A stretch of DNA of 60,288 nt, taken from Planctomycetia bacterium (GTDB lineage: Bacteria > Planctomycetota > Phycisphaerae > Phycisphaerales > SM1A02). The position numbers were made by a program, and so were the translations under genes. The stretch is from the NCBI GenBank assembly GCA_005799495.1, contig SYGP01000004.1, forward strand, positions 1-60,288. Direction: 5' to 3'. The notes beneath the pieces are model-generated. The model saw nothing but the letters and a program-made list of their open reading frames with translations, was not told the DNA's origin and made no database searches. Below are positions 7,863 to 17,273 of this stretch, piece by piece. Positions within the stretch are counted from its first letter, which is position 1; every line of letters starts with the position of its first letter.

Positions 7863-8760
7863 CCTCGTCAAGATCTATCCAGGGCCCGTGGCTGCGCTGA
7901 AGGGCGTGTCGCTCGACATCCCCGAGGGATTGTTCGGACTGCTCGGTCCCAACGGCGCTGGAAAGTCGACGCTCATGAACATCCTCGCTGGACTCCTCGA
8001 GCCGACGGGCGGCAGCGTGACGCTCGACGGCATCGACATCGTGAAGGACCCGCGTGCGGTGTGGGCGCGCCTTGGCTACCTGCCGCAGGACTTCGGGTTC
8101 TATCCATCGCTCAGTGGCGCGCAGATGCTCGACTTCCTGCTGCGGCTGAAGGGGGTCGAGGCGCCGCAGGGTCGCAAGGCGTTGGTGGCCGAGCTTCTCG
8201 AGCGCGTGAACCTCGCGCACGCGGCGAAGCGCAAGGTCCGCACCTACTCCGGCGGCATGCGGCAACGGCTCGGCATTGCGCAGGCAATCGCAGGGAATCC
8301 GCGGCTGGTGATCGTCGACGAGCCAACCGCGGGCCTCGACCCGGAAGAGCGCCAGCGCTTCTATCGGATCCTCGCCGAACTCGGCCGCGACCGCATCGTG
8401 CTTCTGTCGACTCACATCGTCGAGGACATCGCCACGCTGTGCCCGCGCTTCGCGGTGATCCGCGATGGCCGCTGCGTGACGAGCGGCGGCACATCGGACG
8501 CGCGGCGGCGCCTCGAGGGACGCGTCTTCGAGGGGATCGTCTCGCCGGAGGAGCTCGAGCGCGTCCGCGCCACACACCGCGTGACGCAGGCGGTGCTCGT
8601 CGAGGGCTCGCTCTTCCGAACGCGCCTGCAGGGGGAGCCGGGATCGCAGCCGGCCGGCTTCGTGCCGGTGCCGCCGACGCTCGAGGATGTGTACTTCGGC
8701 GTGATGGACGAGAGCCGCGCCTCGGACGCCGCGCGCGCCGGCGCCGCCACCGCCGCCTGA
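7846..8760 (+). CDS. ABC transporter ATP-binding protein
   Basis: 304 aa. Walker A is GPNGAGKS at residues 34-41, the signature YSGGMRQRLG begins at 134, and Walker B is LVIVDEP with Asp158-Glu159, followed by a D-loop GLDPEE and the switch His in LSTHIVED. The C-terminal ~80 residues after the NBD are typical of ABC-2 exporter ATPases. It starts 17 bp inside the preceding gene, with AAGGA upstream, and is followed by the permease-peptidase gene, which must be its membrane partner. It powers export or a conformational cycle of that partner; the substrate is unknown. Confidence 0.95.
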   Translation: MLHITDLVKIYPGPVAALKGVSLDIPEGLFGLLGPNGAGKSTLMNILAGLLEPTGGSVTLDGIDIVKDPRAVWARLGYLPQDFGFYPSLSGAQMLDFLLRLKGVEAPQGRKALVAELLERVNLAHAAKRKVRTYSGGMRQRLGIAQAIAGNPRLVIVDEPTAGLDPEERQRFYRILAELGRDRIVLLSTHIVEDIATLCPRFAVIRDGRCVTSGGTSDARRRLEGRVFEGIVSPEELERVRATHRVTQAVLVEGSLFRTRLQGEPGSQPAGFVPVPPTLEDVYFGVMDESRASDAARAGAATAA

Positions 8761-8779
8761 CCCACGGAGCGCCCACACC

Positions 8780-11700
8780 ATGCGACGCGCACTCACCCTT
8801 GCCTTCCTCGAGCTCCGCTCCGCCTGGCGACGTCCGTCGGTGTGGATGCTCCTGGCCATCCTCCTCTTCCTCAACTGGGGCTTCTCCGCTGGCAGCCTGC
8901 GGATCGGCGCGGGCAGCAGCGTGGCCGGCGGCGACCGCGCGTTCCTGAACAGTGAGTTCAACCTCGCATTCATGGACATGCTGGTGTTCGCGCTGTTTTG
9001 GGTGTTCTTCGTGTGCACCGCGTTCGGTAACGCCGCCAGTGAGGACGATTCGCTGCGGGTCATTCCGATCGTGGGCAGCACCGGTCTCACGCCGCGCGAG
9101 TATGTGGCGGGTCGGTGGCTGGGCATCGCGGGCACCTATGTGGCGATCATGGCCGCAAACCTGCTGCTGCAGGTGGCGTTCTTCCAGTTGTACCCCGTGG
9201 AGGAGCCGGACAAGATGCGCGGCGCCTTCGAGCTGATGAACTACCTGCGGCCGATGGCGCTCTTCGTCGCGCTGCCGGTGTTGTCGCTTGGCGCCATCGC
9301 CTTCGCTGTCGGGGCACTCACCCGTCAAACGGTGCTGGTGTTCGCGCTGCCAGTGGCGATCCTCGTTGGAAGCTTCTTCCTCTGGAGTTTCGCGCCGAGC
9401 TGGCTGCCTTCGTGGGCCGACCGCGCGCTGCAGATGGTGGACCTCGCCGGGTTCCGCTGGCTGAACGAGACACACCTGAAGGTGGACCGCGGTGTGGCGT
9501 TCTACAACACGCAGCCGATTCCGCTCGATGGGTGGATCATCGGGCAGCGGATCGGACTGGTGGCGATTGGCATTGGCGCGCTGGTCGTCGCGGCACGCCG
9601 CGAGGAGCGTCGCTGGCGCGCGCCGTACGCCGTGGACGCCGCCGCACGCACCGCGATCATCGCCGCAGCCGACCGCGCCCGTCGCGTGCAGGATCAGGCG
9701 ACCGCGCCGAATCGGCCCATGGCGGCGCTCGGCATGCGGCAGGCGCCGCGCGACATGCGCAGCGCGGCCTCCGCGGCGGTGGACACCTTCCGCGCGGAGG
9801 CGCGCGAGCTGCGCCGCTCGCCTGGGCTGTTGATCTTCGTGCCGCTGATCGCGCTTCAGTGCGCGGGGTTCTTGCTCGTCCCCGGCGCCTTCGACACGCC
9901 GAACCTGGTTTCAGCCGGCAACTTCGCCGCGGAGTCCTACAACACGGTGACGCTGCTCTCTCTTCTGATGGTGCTCTACTACTTCACCGAGAGCCTCGCA
10001 CGCGATGACCGCGTGCGCATCGGTGCGATCGTCGGCGCGAGCCCCGCACCGACGGCGGCGCTCGTGGTGGGCAAGATGCTCGCGTGCGCCATGACCGTGG
10101 TGCTGACAGTGCTCGGCGCCGTGTGGTCCACGCTCGCCGTTGCAAGCATCGTGCAGGCCGTCCAGACTGGCATCGTGCTTCCGCCCTCGCTCGTGCCGTT
10201 CGCGCTCGCTTGGGCGGCGCTGCTCTCTGGCACGCTCTTCGCGTGGATGTGCTTCCTGACGCTCTCGTGGAGCCTCTTCCGCAACCGCTGGGCCAACTAT
10301 GTGCTCGGACTTGCCGCGCTGATCGTGACGGGCTGGTGCGTGACGCGCGGTTGGATGAACTGGGTCTTCAACTGGCATCTGTGGAACGGCATGCAGTGGA
10401 CGGACTTCGAGTTGTTGCCGCTCGACCGCGGGGCACTGCTCCTGAACCGCATGCTGTGGATTCTGCTTGGGCTGGTGATGCTGCACGCCGCGCTTGAGTG
10501 GTGGCGGCGGCGCACGCCAGATGCGCAGGGCATCACGACGCGACTCCAACCCGCGCGCGCGTGGAAGCGTGCGGCGCGCCTGCTCGTCTTCGGTGCGCCC
10601 GCGATCGTCTGCGCTACTGCGCTGGCGCTGATGGTGCGCAGCGGTCCATCGGGCGGGCCCGCGGAGCGGCTGCAGCGCGACTACTTCGTTGCCAACGACC
10701 GCACCTGGCGCGATGTCCCTCAGCCGCTCATCACGGGCGCCGAACTCGACCTGACGGTTGACCCTGATGCGGGCACCATTGCAGTCACGGGAACTTATGT
10801 GCTGACCAACCGCACGGAGAGCCCGATGCGCCAGTTCGCGGTCACGCCGAACACCACCTTCTCCGATCTTGCCTTCACCTTCGAGGGCGAGGAGTGGGAC
10901 GATGCGAAAGCGGCGAAGGAACGAAAGTTGAGTCCGTGGGTGCAGCGCGTTTCCAACCGCGCTGGACTGTGGGTCTTTACGCCGAAGGAGCCGATCGCGC
11001 CAGGCGCGAGCGTCGAGCTCGGCTTTCGCCATCTGGCACCCGGGCGCGGCACGCAGCGGAACCCCGCCGGCGCCGGCGAGTTCATCGTCCGCAGCGCCGT
11101 GCTCCTCAACAGCTTCGGTCCGAGCTTCCTGCCGATGATGGGCTTCGTCGACGGCGTGGGACAAGATCCAGAACGCACGCCAGAACCGAAGCGAGCCGCA
11201 CCCGATGACTGGAAGAAGGTGACGAAGACCGCGTTTGGAACGGGAGGCGAAACAACGATGAAGGCCGTGGTCCGCGTGCCCGCCGAGTTCCGCGCCAACA
11301 TGCCGGGTATCTGCACCGAGGACACGATCGCCGATGGCGTTCGCACCATGCGGTGGGAGTCCGATCATCCGATCATGGCGATGAACCTCGCCGCTGGGCG
11401 ATGGGAAGAGTCGCGTGGCAAGAACACGGTGATCTGGCACCTGCCGCAGCACGGGTTCAATGTGCCGGCGATGCTCGAGGCGCTCGACGGCGCGCACGAG
11501 TGGTATTCGAAGTGGTTCTATCAGTATCCATGGAAGGAACTGCGGATCAGCGAATTCCCCGCGCTCGCGGGCTACGCGCAGGGCTTCCCCACCAACATCG
11601 TCTTCAGCGAGGGGATCGGCTTCATGTCGAAGCCCACGCCCGAACAGGACACGCCGTTCATGGTGACCGCGCATGAGGCAGCGCACCAGTGGTGGGGCAA

Positions 11701-12511
11701 CATCCTGCGGCCAGGTGATGGACCTGGCGGCAACATCCTGAGTGAAGGCATGGCGCACTGGTCCACGGCGAGGCTGATGCGACAGTTGCGCGGCGAGCGC
11801 GCGCGCATGGCGTTCATGCGTCAGATCGAATTCATCTATGGCAACAGCCGCAGCGCAGACGATGAGCGGCCGATGGTGGAGATCGACGGCGCGCGCAGCG
11901 GCGACGGGACAGTCACCTATGACAAGGGCGGCTGGGTGTTCTGGATGCTGATGGAACACATGGGTGAGGAACGCATGAACGCGGGTGTTCGCGCGTTCAT
12001 CGAAAAGTTCCTGCATGGCCCTGATTTCCCGCTGCTGCAGGATTTCGTCGAGGCGATGCGCCCGCACGCGCCTGATGCCGCGGCGTACGACGCGTTCGTG
12101 CAGCAGTGGTTCTTCGATGTGGTGGTTCCCGAGTTCAAGGTCGAGCTGGTGGAGGCGCAGTCGCCCCTTGCGCCAGGCGATCCATGGCGCACACGCGTGC
12201 GAGTTCGAAACACGGGAACGGGTCGCGTTGCTGTCGATATCGCCGTGGTCAATGGCGAGGAGCGTTGGCCTGAGTCGACGATCGTTCAAACACCCGAGGA
12301 ACGCGCTGCCGCAGCCATGCAAAGATCGGAGTATCAGGATGCGCGTGTGTCGTTGATCCTGACGGCAGGCGAAACAGGTGAGGTGGACGTCGAGAGCGAC
12401 TTCGAGCCGAAGGAAGTCGTCGTTGACCCTGATGTCCGCGTGTTGATGCTGAATCGAAGGTCGGCGCGCGCGGATGTGCCACCGAAGCCCACTGAGGTCG
12501 CGGCGCAGTGA
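8780..12511 (+). CDS. ABC-2 permease fused to an M1-family (gluzincin) metallopeptidase
   Basis: 1243 aa. Roughly residues 1-630 hold two sets of transmembrane helices in an ABC-2 permease arrangement (first helix at ~15-35, further sets at ~65-270 and ~345-600). The remaining ~600 residues are an M1 aminopeptidase-like ectodomain. Zinc site: HEAAHQWWG, His965-Glu966 and His969, with the third ligand Glu989 in LSEG, one residue further than the usual x18 spacing. The GAMEN exopeptidase motif is not visible; AGYAQGFPTN occupies that region. Such permease/M1 fusions are known in bacteria but their role is unsettled. The neighbouring ATPase, PadR and HAAS genes form one operon with it. Confidence 0.92.
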   Translation: MRRALTLAFLELRSAWRRPSVWMLLAILLFLNWGFSAGSLRIGAGSSVAGGDRAFLNSEFNLAFMDMLVFALFWVFFVCTAFGNAASEDDSLRVIPIVGSTGLTPREYVAGRWLGIAGTYVAIMAANLLLQVAFFQLYPVEEPDKMRGAFELMNYLRPMALFVALPVLSLGAIAFAVGALTRQTVLVFALPVAILVGSFFLWSFAPSWLPSWADRALQMVDLAGFRWLNETHLKVDRGVAFYNTQPIPLDGWIIGQRIGLVAIGIGALVVAARREERRWRAPYAVDAAARTAIIAAADRARRVQDQATAPNRPMAALGMRQAPRDMRSAASAAVDTFRAEARELRRSPGLLIFVPLIALQCAGFLLVPGAFDTPNLVSAGNFAAESYNTVTLLSLLMVLYYFTESLARDDRVRIGAIVGASPAPTAALVVGKMLACAMTVVLTVLGAVWSTLAVASIVQAVQTGIVLPPSLVPFALAWAALLSGTLFAWMCFLTLSWSLFRNRWANYVLGLAALIVTGWCVTRGWMNWVFNWHLWNGMQWTDFELLPLDRGALLLNRMLWILLGLVMLHAALEWWRRRTPDAQGITTRLQPARAWKRAARLLVFGAPAIVCATALALMVRSGPSGGPAERLQRDYFVANDRTWRDVPQPLITGAELDLTVDPDAGTIAVTGTYVLTNRTESPMRQFAVTPNTTFSDLAFTFEGEEWDDAKAAKERKLSPWVQRVSNRAGLWVFTPKEPIAPGASVELGFRHLAPGRGTQRNPAGAGEFIVRSAVLLNSFGPSFLPMMGFVDGVGQDPERTPEPKRAAPDDWKKVTKTAFGTGGETTMKAVVRVPAEFRANMPGICTEDTIADGVRTMRWESDHPIMAMNLAAGRWEESRGKNTVIWHLPQHGFNVPAMLEALDGAHEWYSKWFYQYPWKELRISEFPALAGYAQGFPTNIVFSEGIGFMSKPTPEQDTPFMVTAHEAAHQWWGNILRPGDGPGGNILSEGMAHWSTARLMRQLRGERARMAFMRQIEFIYGNSRSADDERPMVEIDGARSGDGTVTYDKGGWVFWMLMEHMGEERMNAGVRAFIEKFLHGPDFPLLQDFVEAMRPHAPDAAAYDAFVQQWFFDVVVPEFKVELVEAQSPLAPGDPWRTRVRVRNTGTGRVAVDIAVVNGEERWPESTIVQTPEERAAAAMQRSEYQDARVSLILTAGETGEVDVESDFEPKEVVVDPDVRVLMLNRRSARADVPPKPTEVAAQ

Positions 12512-12724
12512 CGGGTCGCCGGGGGGCGTTGGGTTGGTTATCGCTCCATCGTGCCGAGTCGCAAAGAGGTATTGTGCATCCCGTGCAATCTGCTACCCTT
12601 GGCGGCTCAGGGTTGGACTGTCCAACCCTCTCAAGGTTTGCGCCTGCGCTTCGAAGTCGGCTGCGTCATTTTCCGTAACGGTTTTCGCTGAGCTCGCGCG
12701 TTTCAAGAAAGTGACGTATCTCTT
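12512..12724 (+). promoter_or_regulatory. Promoter and ~119-nt leader of the RRM gene
   Basis: No gene is seen in these 213 bp. A plausible promoter is TTGTGC (12572..12577), 16 bp, then extended -10 TGC-TACCCT (12594..12599). Transcription would begin near 12606, giving a leader of about 119 nt that opens with a perfect palindrome at 12609..12629. Long structured leaders are common for RNA-binding and cold-shock-type genes, which suggests post-transcriptional control. No Shine-Dalgarno is obvious before ATG 12725. Confidence 0.45.
12609..12629. repeat. Perfect 21-bp palindrome upstream of the RRM gene
   Basis: AGGGTTGGAC at 12609..12618 is mirrored exactly by GTCCAACCCT at 12620..12629 around one T. 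The stem has 10 bp, but with a 1-nt centre an RNA hairpin would have to open 1-2 pairs. No T-run follows, so it is not a terminator. It may be a dimeric operator or a 5'-end RNA structure. Confidence 0.75.
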
Positions 12725-13090
12725 ATGAAGCTGTATGTTGGAAACTTGCCGTTCAAGACCACGCAGGAGGCGCTCGCTGCGCACTTCGGCCAGTACGGAC
12801 CCGTGACCGAGGTGTTCATCGCTACCGACCGTGAAACCGGTCGTTCGCGCGGATTCGCCTTCGTCACCATGGGTGACGACGAAGGGGCAAAGAAGGCCAT
12901 CGAGGATTCGAATGGCAAGGCGTTTGAAGGTCGCAACCTCACCGTGAACGAAGCTCGTCCGCCCGCATCGGGTGGTTCGCGCGGCGGATTCGGTGGCGGT
13001 GGTGGCGGTGGTGGTCGCGGTGGCTACGGTGGCGGCGGCGGCGGTGGCCGCGGCGGCTACGGTGGCGGCGGTGGCCGCGATCGTTACTGA
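12725..13090 (+). CDS. RNA-binding protein: one RRM with a Gly-rich tail
   Basis: 121 aa. RNP2 is LYVGNL (residues 3-8) and RNP1 is RGFAFVTM (42-49), the two strands that stack on single-stranded RNA. Residues ~80-121 are a Gly/Arg/Tyr-rich tail of [10 protein letters not shown] type. This is the layout of the Rbp proteins of cyanobacteria and of RRM proteins in many planctomycetes and other bacteria, where several are cold-inducible and act on RNA structure. The gene stands alone with a long leader and its own terminator, suggesting independent, probably stress-linked, control. Confidence 0.93.
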   Translation: MKLYVGNLPFKTTQEALAAHFGQYGPVTEVFIATDRETGRSRGFAFVTMGDDEGAKKAIEDSNGKAFEGRNLTVNEARPPASGGSRGGFGGGGGGGGRGGYGGGGGGGRGGYGGGGGRDRY

Positions 13091-13135
13091 TCCGACTCAC
13101 TCGAATCATTTCGATCGATCAACGACGAATCGTCG

Positions 13136-13170
13136 AAGACCCGCTGCTCATGCAGCGGGTCTTTTCTTTT
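13136..13170 (+). terminator. Intrinsic terminator after the RRM gene
   Basis: GACCCGCTGC (13138..13147) and GCAGCGGGTC (13152..13161) form a perfect 10-bp stem with a TCAT loop, immediately followed by TTTTCTTTT. AA before the stem can pair with the first Ts. It is the only textbook intrinsic terminator I find in the window. Confidence 0.93.
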
Positions 13171-13218
13171 CCCCGCTTCCCGTTCTCAGAAGTTGGCGGG
13201 CGCTTGTCGGCCCGCCGG

Positions 13219-15174
13219 TCAACGCGGAATGCTTGGCGTTTTCGGTGCGCGTCCCGATCCAGAGGAACGCGATCGCCCGCTGCCCGACCCCGAGTTTCCG
13301 CTGCCTCTCCCCGAATCATCCGCGCCGATCGCGCGTCGTGTGCTCTCGGTCGGCTGCAGCGTGCTTGCCTGCGATACACCCAGTTTGCGCTGCCCGGGTG
13401 GCAGGTAGCGCTGACGGTTCTGGAGCGCTTCCTCAGGGGAGACTTTCAGCAGTCGGAGCGAGAGATCCTGCGCCTTCGCGATGTCTTCCTTTGTCATCTT
13501 GCCGCGCAGCTGGTTGCGTTCATGCGCAGCCGATGGATTGCCCGCACTCGCCGAGAGATTCAGCCACGCGTACGCCGCAATCATGTCATAGGGGACACCT
13601 GCGCCGCGTCGATACATCTGCCCGAGGAAGAACTGCGCCCAGTCCAATCCCTGCTCGGATGCATCGAGGTAGAGCTGCGCGGCGACCGCATCGTTCTGCG
13701 GCAAACCATCACCACGCTCGTAGAGCACGCCGAGCTGCAACTTGGCATGCGGGACACCCTGTTCGGCAGCTGCGCGGTACCAGGCGGCAGCCTCGAGATC
13801 GCTCTCGGGCAGTCCCTGCCCATGGTCGTAGCGCCAACCGAGGACATAACACGCATCGGGCAGTCCTTGCTCCGCGGCCGAACGGTACAGCGCATTGCAC
13901 TGGGCACTGTCCGCCGTCACGCCGCTGCCGAACTCATACATGCGCGCCAGTTCGTACTGCGCATCCGCGAGCCCTGCATCCGAGGCCTTGCTGAACCACG
14001 CTGCCGCTTCGCGCGGATTCTGTTGAACGCCCTCGCCCGCGAGCAGCAGCCGACCGAGCATCAGCTGCGCATCCGGATCGCCACGCTCTGCTGCTCCGAG
14101 GAAGAGTTTCGCTGCTGCCTGTGGATCGCGAGCAACGCCATCGCCAGCGGACTGCAGCATGCCCAGCGAGACGCTCGCCACCACCGAACCCTGCGCCGAT
14201 GCCATGGCATAGAGCGCTGCCGCGCGCACAGGATCGCGCGCCACTTGGTCCCCATCGTCGTACATCCTCGCCGCAAGCAACTGCGCCACGGGCGATCCCT
14301 TCGCTGCGGCGCGCTCGAGCCAGGCGATTGCCTCGGACGCATCTGTCTTCACGCCCACTCCGTCGCGCAGCGCGAGCGCAAGCGACACCTGTGCATCGGT
14401 GAGGTCCCCATCCGCCGCGAGTCGGAACCAAACGACTGCCTCGCCTGCATCCAGTGCGCAGCCGCGTCCTTCGATGAGGAACTGTCCCAGCCGATGCTGC
14501 GCGATCGCATCACCGCGCTCTGCCGCCATGCGCATCCATCGCGCAGCTTCACCATCATTCGAGGATCCGATCGCCCCTTCCGAAAGCAGCATCCCAAGCC
14601 GTCGAGCCGCGAGCGCGGGGTCTGCGTTCACGCCTTTCTCGAGCCACCCGCGCGCGGCAGCCGTGTCCTTTGCGGTACCGATGCCGTCCGCGAGGCGAAG
14701 GCCAAATCGCAGAGCCCCTTCGACGCTGCCAGCCTCGGCCGCGAGTCGGTACCAGCGGGTGGCATCCACTTCATCCGTGGAAACGCCATTGCCACGCGCG
14801 ACGATGCCAGCAAGTTCCAGCGCGCAATCCGCATCGCCGAGCTGCGCCGCTTCGCCAAGCCAGCGCTGCAGCGCGACGCGATTGGGCTGCCTGCCGTTCC
14901 AACCGCTGCGGTGAAGCGCAATGAGTCGGTGTATCGCACCAAGATTGCGTCCCTCTGCGGCGCGTTCGTACAAGGTCACCGCGGCATCGATGTTGGGAGG
15001 ACCGTTGGTGCCGTCCTCCTGAGCCTGCGCCTGCGCGAACAAGTCCGAGGGCGCAGGGGGGGCGGGCTTCGAACACCCGTGCAGCGTCGAAAGGACGGTG
15101 CAAACAAGCGTTGTTGTGAGCGCGGCTGCGGAAAGGCCGGCGCGGAGCGAGGAGATGGGGGATGCTCCACCCAT
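13219..15174 (-). CDS. Sel1-like repeat lipoprotein
   Basis: 651 aa. A hydrophobic N-terminus ends in LHGC (Cys34), a plausible though imperfect lipobox, so the protein is probably membrane-anchored outside the cytoplasm. From about residue 70 to 570 it is built of ~36-residue Sel1 repeats (AxxxG...A...LGxxxxxG). These form TPR-like superhelices used for protein binding. The C-terminal ~70 residues are a Ser/Gly/Arg-rich disordered tail. The start at 15174 was chosen over ATG 15210 because TACCAT lies exactly 7 nt upstream and the signal sequence then begins close to the N-terminus. A scaffold role is likely; the partner is unknown. Confidence 0.88.
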   Translation of the reverse strand: MGGASPISSLRAGLSAAALTTTLVCTVLSTLHGCSKPAPPAPSDLFAQAQAQEDGTNGPPNIDAAVTLYERAAEGRNLGAIHRLIALHRSGWNGRQPNRVALQRWLGEAAQLGDADCALELAGIVARGNGVSTDEVDATRWYRLAAEAGSVEGALRFGLRLADGIGTAKDTAAARGWLEKGVNADPALAARRLGMLLSEGAIGSSNDGEAARWMRMAAERGDAIAQHRLGQFLIEGRGCALDAGEAVVWFRLAADGDLTDAQVSLALALRDGVGVKTDASEAIAWLERAAAKGSPVAQLLAARMYDDGDQVARDPVRAAALYAMASAQGSVVASVSLGMLQSAGDGVARDPQAAAKLFLGAAERGDPDAQLMLGRLLLAGEGVQQNPREAAAWFSKASDAGLADAQYELARMYEFGSGVTADSAQCNALYRSAAEQGLPDACYVLGWRYDHGQGLPESDLEAAAWYRAAAEQGVPHAKLQLGVLYERGDGLPQNDAVAAQLYLDASEQGLDWAQFFLGQMYRRGAGVPYDMIAAYAWLNLSASAGNPSAAHERNQLRGKMTKEDIAKAQDLSLRLLKVSPEEALQNRQRYLPPGQRKLGVSQASTLQPTESTRRAIGADDSGRGSGNSGSGSGRSRSSGSGRAPKTPSIPR

Positions 15175-15181
15175 GTCATGG

Positions 15182-15187
15182 ATGGTA
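15182..15187 (-). promoter_or_regulatory. -10 hexamer TACCAT, leaderless spacing
   Basis: Minus-strand TACCAT ends 7 nt before ATG 15174, inside the 50-bp gap after the kup stop codon. Confidence 0.5.
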
Positions 15188-15224
15188 GTCGGGTCTGTGC
15201 GCTCGTCCAACCTCGGGCGCGCTC

Positions 15225-17177
15225 TCAGATGTCCACTTGCACGCCGAGTTCGATCAGGCGACCCGGCGGGATCGAGAAGTAGAGCGGGTTGCTTGAACTG
15301 ATCTGGCCAAGCGTGCAGAACAGCCGCTTCTGGAAACCGGGCATGGCCGATCGACCGCGAGGTGACAGGATGGTTCGTCCGAGGAAATAGGTGGTGCTGC
15401 CCTCGTGTGTCTCGAGTCCGCGGTCGCTCGCGAGTCGCATCAGTCGCGGGACATCTGCGGACTGCAGGAATCCGTTCTTTGCGGCAACGGTCCAGAAACC
15501 ATCGGTCTGCTGTGCGACTTCCACTTGATCCTCCGGATCAACGAACGGCACGGCAACCGTCTGCACGGTCATGATGACGACCTGCTCGTGCAGCACCTTG
15601 TTGTGCTTGATGTGGTGCAGCAGCGTGGGAGGGACACCGACTTGCTGTTGAGTCAGGAAGACGGCCGTGCCGGAGACGCGAGGGAGTGGGTGCGTTTGCA
15701 GACTGTTGACGAGGTGGGTGAAGTCCAGCGTCTGCCGTGCGTAGCGTTCCACCATGACCTGTCGCCCGCGAATCCATGTAAAGATGATGTAGCAGGTCGT
15801 CGCAGCAATGAGCAGCGTGAACCAGCCGCCGTTTGGGATCTTGAAGGTGTTGGCGAGGATGAAGCACAGGTCGAGCGTGAAGAACACCCCGAGGAAGGCG
15901 GCCACACGAATTGGACCCCATCCCCTGTGGCGGTACATCAGCACGGCGAAGAGCAATCCGACGAGTCCCATGTTGAGCGCCACGGCGAGACCGTACGCAC
16001 TCGCGAGCCGCTCCGATGACTGGAACACCAGCACGACGAGGCAGACGAGCACGACGGCGATGCCGTTCATCAGAGGCACATACACCTGCGAGCCATGCTC
16101 GGAGGTATGGATGACCCGAAGTCGCGGCATCAGCCCGAGTTGGATGGCGGCATGCGTGAGCGAGAACATTCCCGTGATGATCGCTTGGCTGGCGATGATC
16201 GCCGCGGCGGTCGCCAGTATCACCATGGGGCCGATGCCCCACTCGGGCACCAGTTGGAAGAATGGATTCACGATGGCATCGGGGTTCCGCAGCAGCAGCG
16301 CACCTTGGCCGAGATAGTTCAGCAGCAGCCCAGGCATGACGACGAAGTACCACGCGGTTGCAATCGTTCGCCGCCCGAAGTGACCGAGGTCTGCATAGAG
16401 CGCCTCGCCACCCGTGATGCACAGCATCACTGCGCTGACGATGGTGATGGCTGAGGCGAACGATCCTTGGAAGACATCGATGATGTGGAGCGGGTTCAGC
16501 GCTTCGAGGATCTGCGGCGTCTCGATCACGCTGCGCACGCCGAGCACACCGAGGGTCAGGAACCACAGCAGCATGACGGGTCCGAACAGGAAGCCGATGA
16601 ACGCAGTGCCCTTGCGTTGGATGACGAAGAGCCCGATCAGCACGACGAGCGCCATCAACATGATCAACTCGGTCGAGAAGAGTGGCTCGGAACGCTGCTC
16701 GGAGGGTTGGAGTTCCTTCAGTCCCTCGAGCGCGGAGAGCACGCTGATGGCGGGGGTGATCAGACCGTCGGCATACAGCAGTGCCGCGCCGACGATGCCG
16801 ATCCCGAACCAGAGCCTCGGCAGTCCGAAGACGCTGCCTTCCTGACGGGTCGGCAGCAGCGCGAGCAGTGCGAAGTTGCCGCCTTCGCCTCGGTTGTCCG
16901 CACGCAGGACGAACATCACATACTTGACGCTGATGATGAGGATGAGCGTCCAGAAGAAAATGCTGATGAGCCCATACACCATCGGCTGCGAGACGGCATC
17001 CGCGCTGACGGATGTCTGGCCGTGCAGCAGGAAGCCGGCGCGAAGTGCATACAAGGGGCTGGTGCCGATGTCCCCGAAGACGATGCCGATTGCGGCGATG
17101 ACAACCCCGGCCTTCAACTTTGCGGCGGCGCTGGTGTGCCCTTCCGTGGGCGATACTGGGGATTCGGATGCACTCAT
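15225..17177 (-). CDS. kup: Kup-type potassium uptake permease
   Basis: 650 aa, close to the ~620-aa family norm. The N-terminus carries the family signature GIVFGDIGTSPLYAL, followed by about twelve transmembrane segments up to residue ~460, including ALLYADGLITPAISVLSALEG and GGEALYADLGHFG, which are strongly conserved in Kup. A hydrophilic C-terminal domain of ~180 residues follows. It imports K+ coupled to protons and matters when Trk or Kdp capacity is low. No regulatory partner lies nearby. A minus-strand TACAAT at 17231..17236 would give a ~50-nt leader. Confidence 0.96.
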   Translation of the reverse strand: MSASESPVSPTEGHTSAAAKLKAGVVIAAIGIVFGDIGTSPLYALRAGFLLHGQTSVSADAVSQPMVYGLISIFFWTLILIISVKYVMFVLRADNRGEGGNFALLALLPTRQEGSVFGLPRLWFGIGIVGAALLYADGLITPAISVLSALEGLKELQPSEQRSEPLFSTELIMLMALVVLIGLFVIQRKGTAFIGFLFGPVMLLWFLTLGVLGVRSVIETPQILEALNPLHIIDVFQGSFASAITIVSAVMLCITGGEALYADLGHFGRRTIATAWYFVVMPGLLLNYLGQGALLLRNPDAIVNPFFQLVPEWGIGPMVILATAAAIIASQAIITGMFSLTHAAIQLGLMPRLRVIHTSEHGSQVYVPLMNGIAVVLVCLVVLVFQSSERLASAYGLAVALNMGLVGLLFAVLMYRHRGWGPIRVAAFLGVFFTLDLCFILANTFKIPNGGWFTLLIAATTCYIIFTWIRGRQVMVERYARQTLDFTHLVNSLQTHPLPRVSGTAVFLTQQQVGVPPTLLHHIKHNKVLHEQVVIMTVQTVAVPFVDPEDQVEVAQQTDGFWTVAAKNGFLQSADVPRLMRLASDRGLETHEGSTTYFLGRTILSPRGRSAMPGFQKRLFCTLGQISSSNPLYFSIPPGRLIELGVQVDI

Positions 17178-17230
17178 GCGTCTGGGCAGGTTGGCCGTTC
17201 ACGAAGGACCACCCAAGCGCCCACCGACGG

Positions 17231-17236
17231 ATTGTA
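17231..17236 (-). promoter_or_regulatory. Candidate -10 box TACAAT for kup
   Basis: Minus-strand TACAAT is one base from TATAAT and lies 53 bp before the kup ATG. The -35 region is poor. kup lacks a hexamer at the 6-8 nt leaderless position, so this is the best alternative in the 96-bp divergent gap. Confidence 0.35.
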
Positions 17237-17273
17237 ATCGCTGCCAAGGCCTCTCGCGTCGAGGGGGACTTTC

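Noticed and set aside
7804-9475. Long minus-strand frames (443 and 454 codons) opposite the ABC transporter genes
   Set aside because: Low-complexity Arg/Ala/His composition; the plus strand has full Walker and permease motifs.
9911-12322. 803-codon minus-strand frame opposite the permease/peptidase gene
   Set aside because: No family motif; the plus frame has the HExxH zinc site and membrane helices.
13150-15282. 710-codon plus-strand frame opposite the Sel1 gene
   Set aside because: The minus frame shows regular Sel1 repeats and a lipoprotein signal; the plus frame is Arg/His-rich without motifs.
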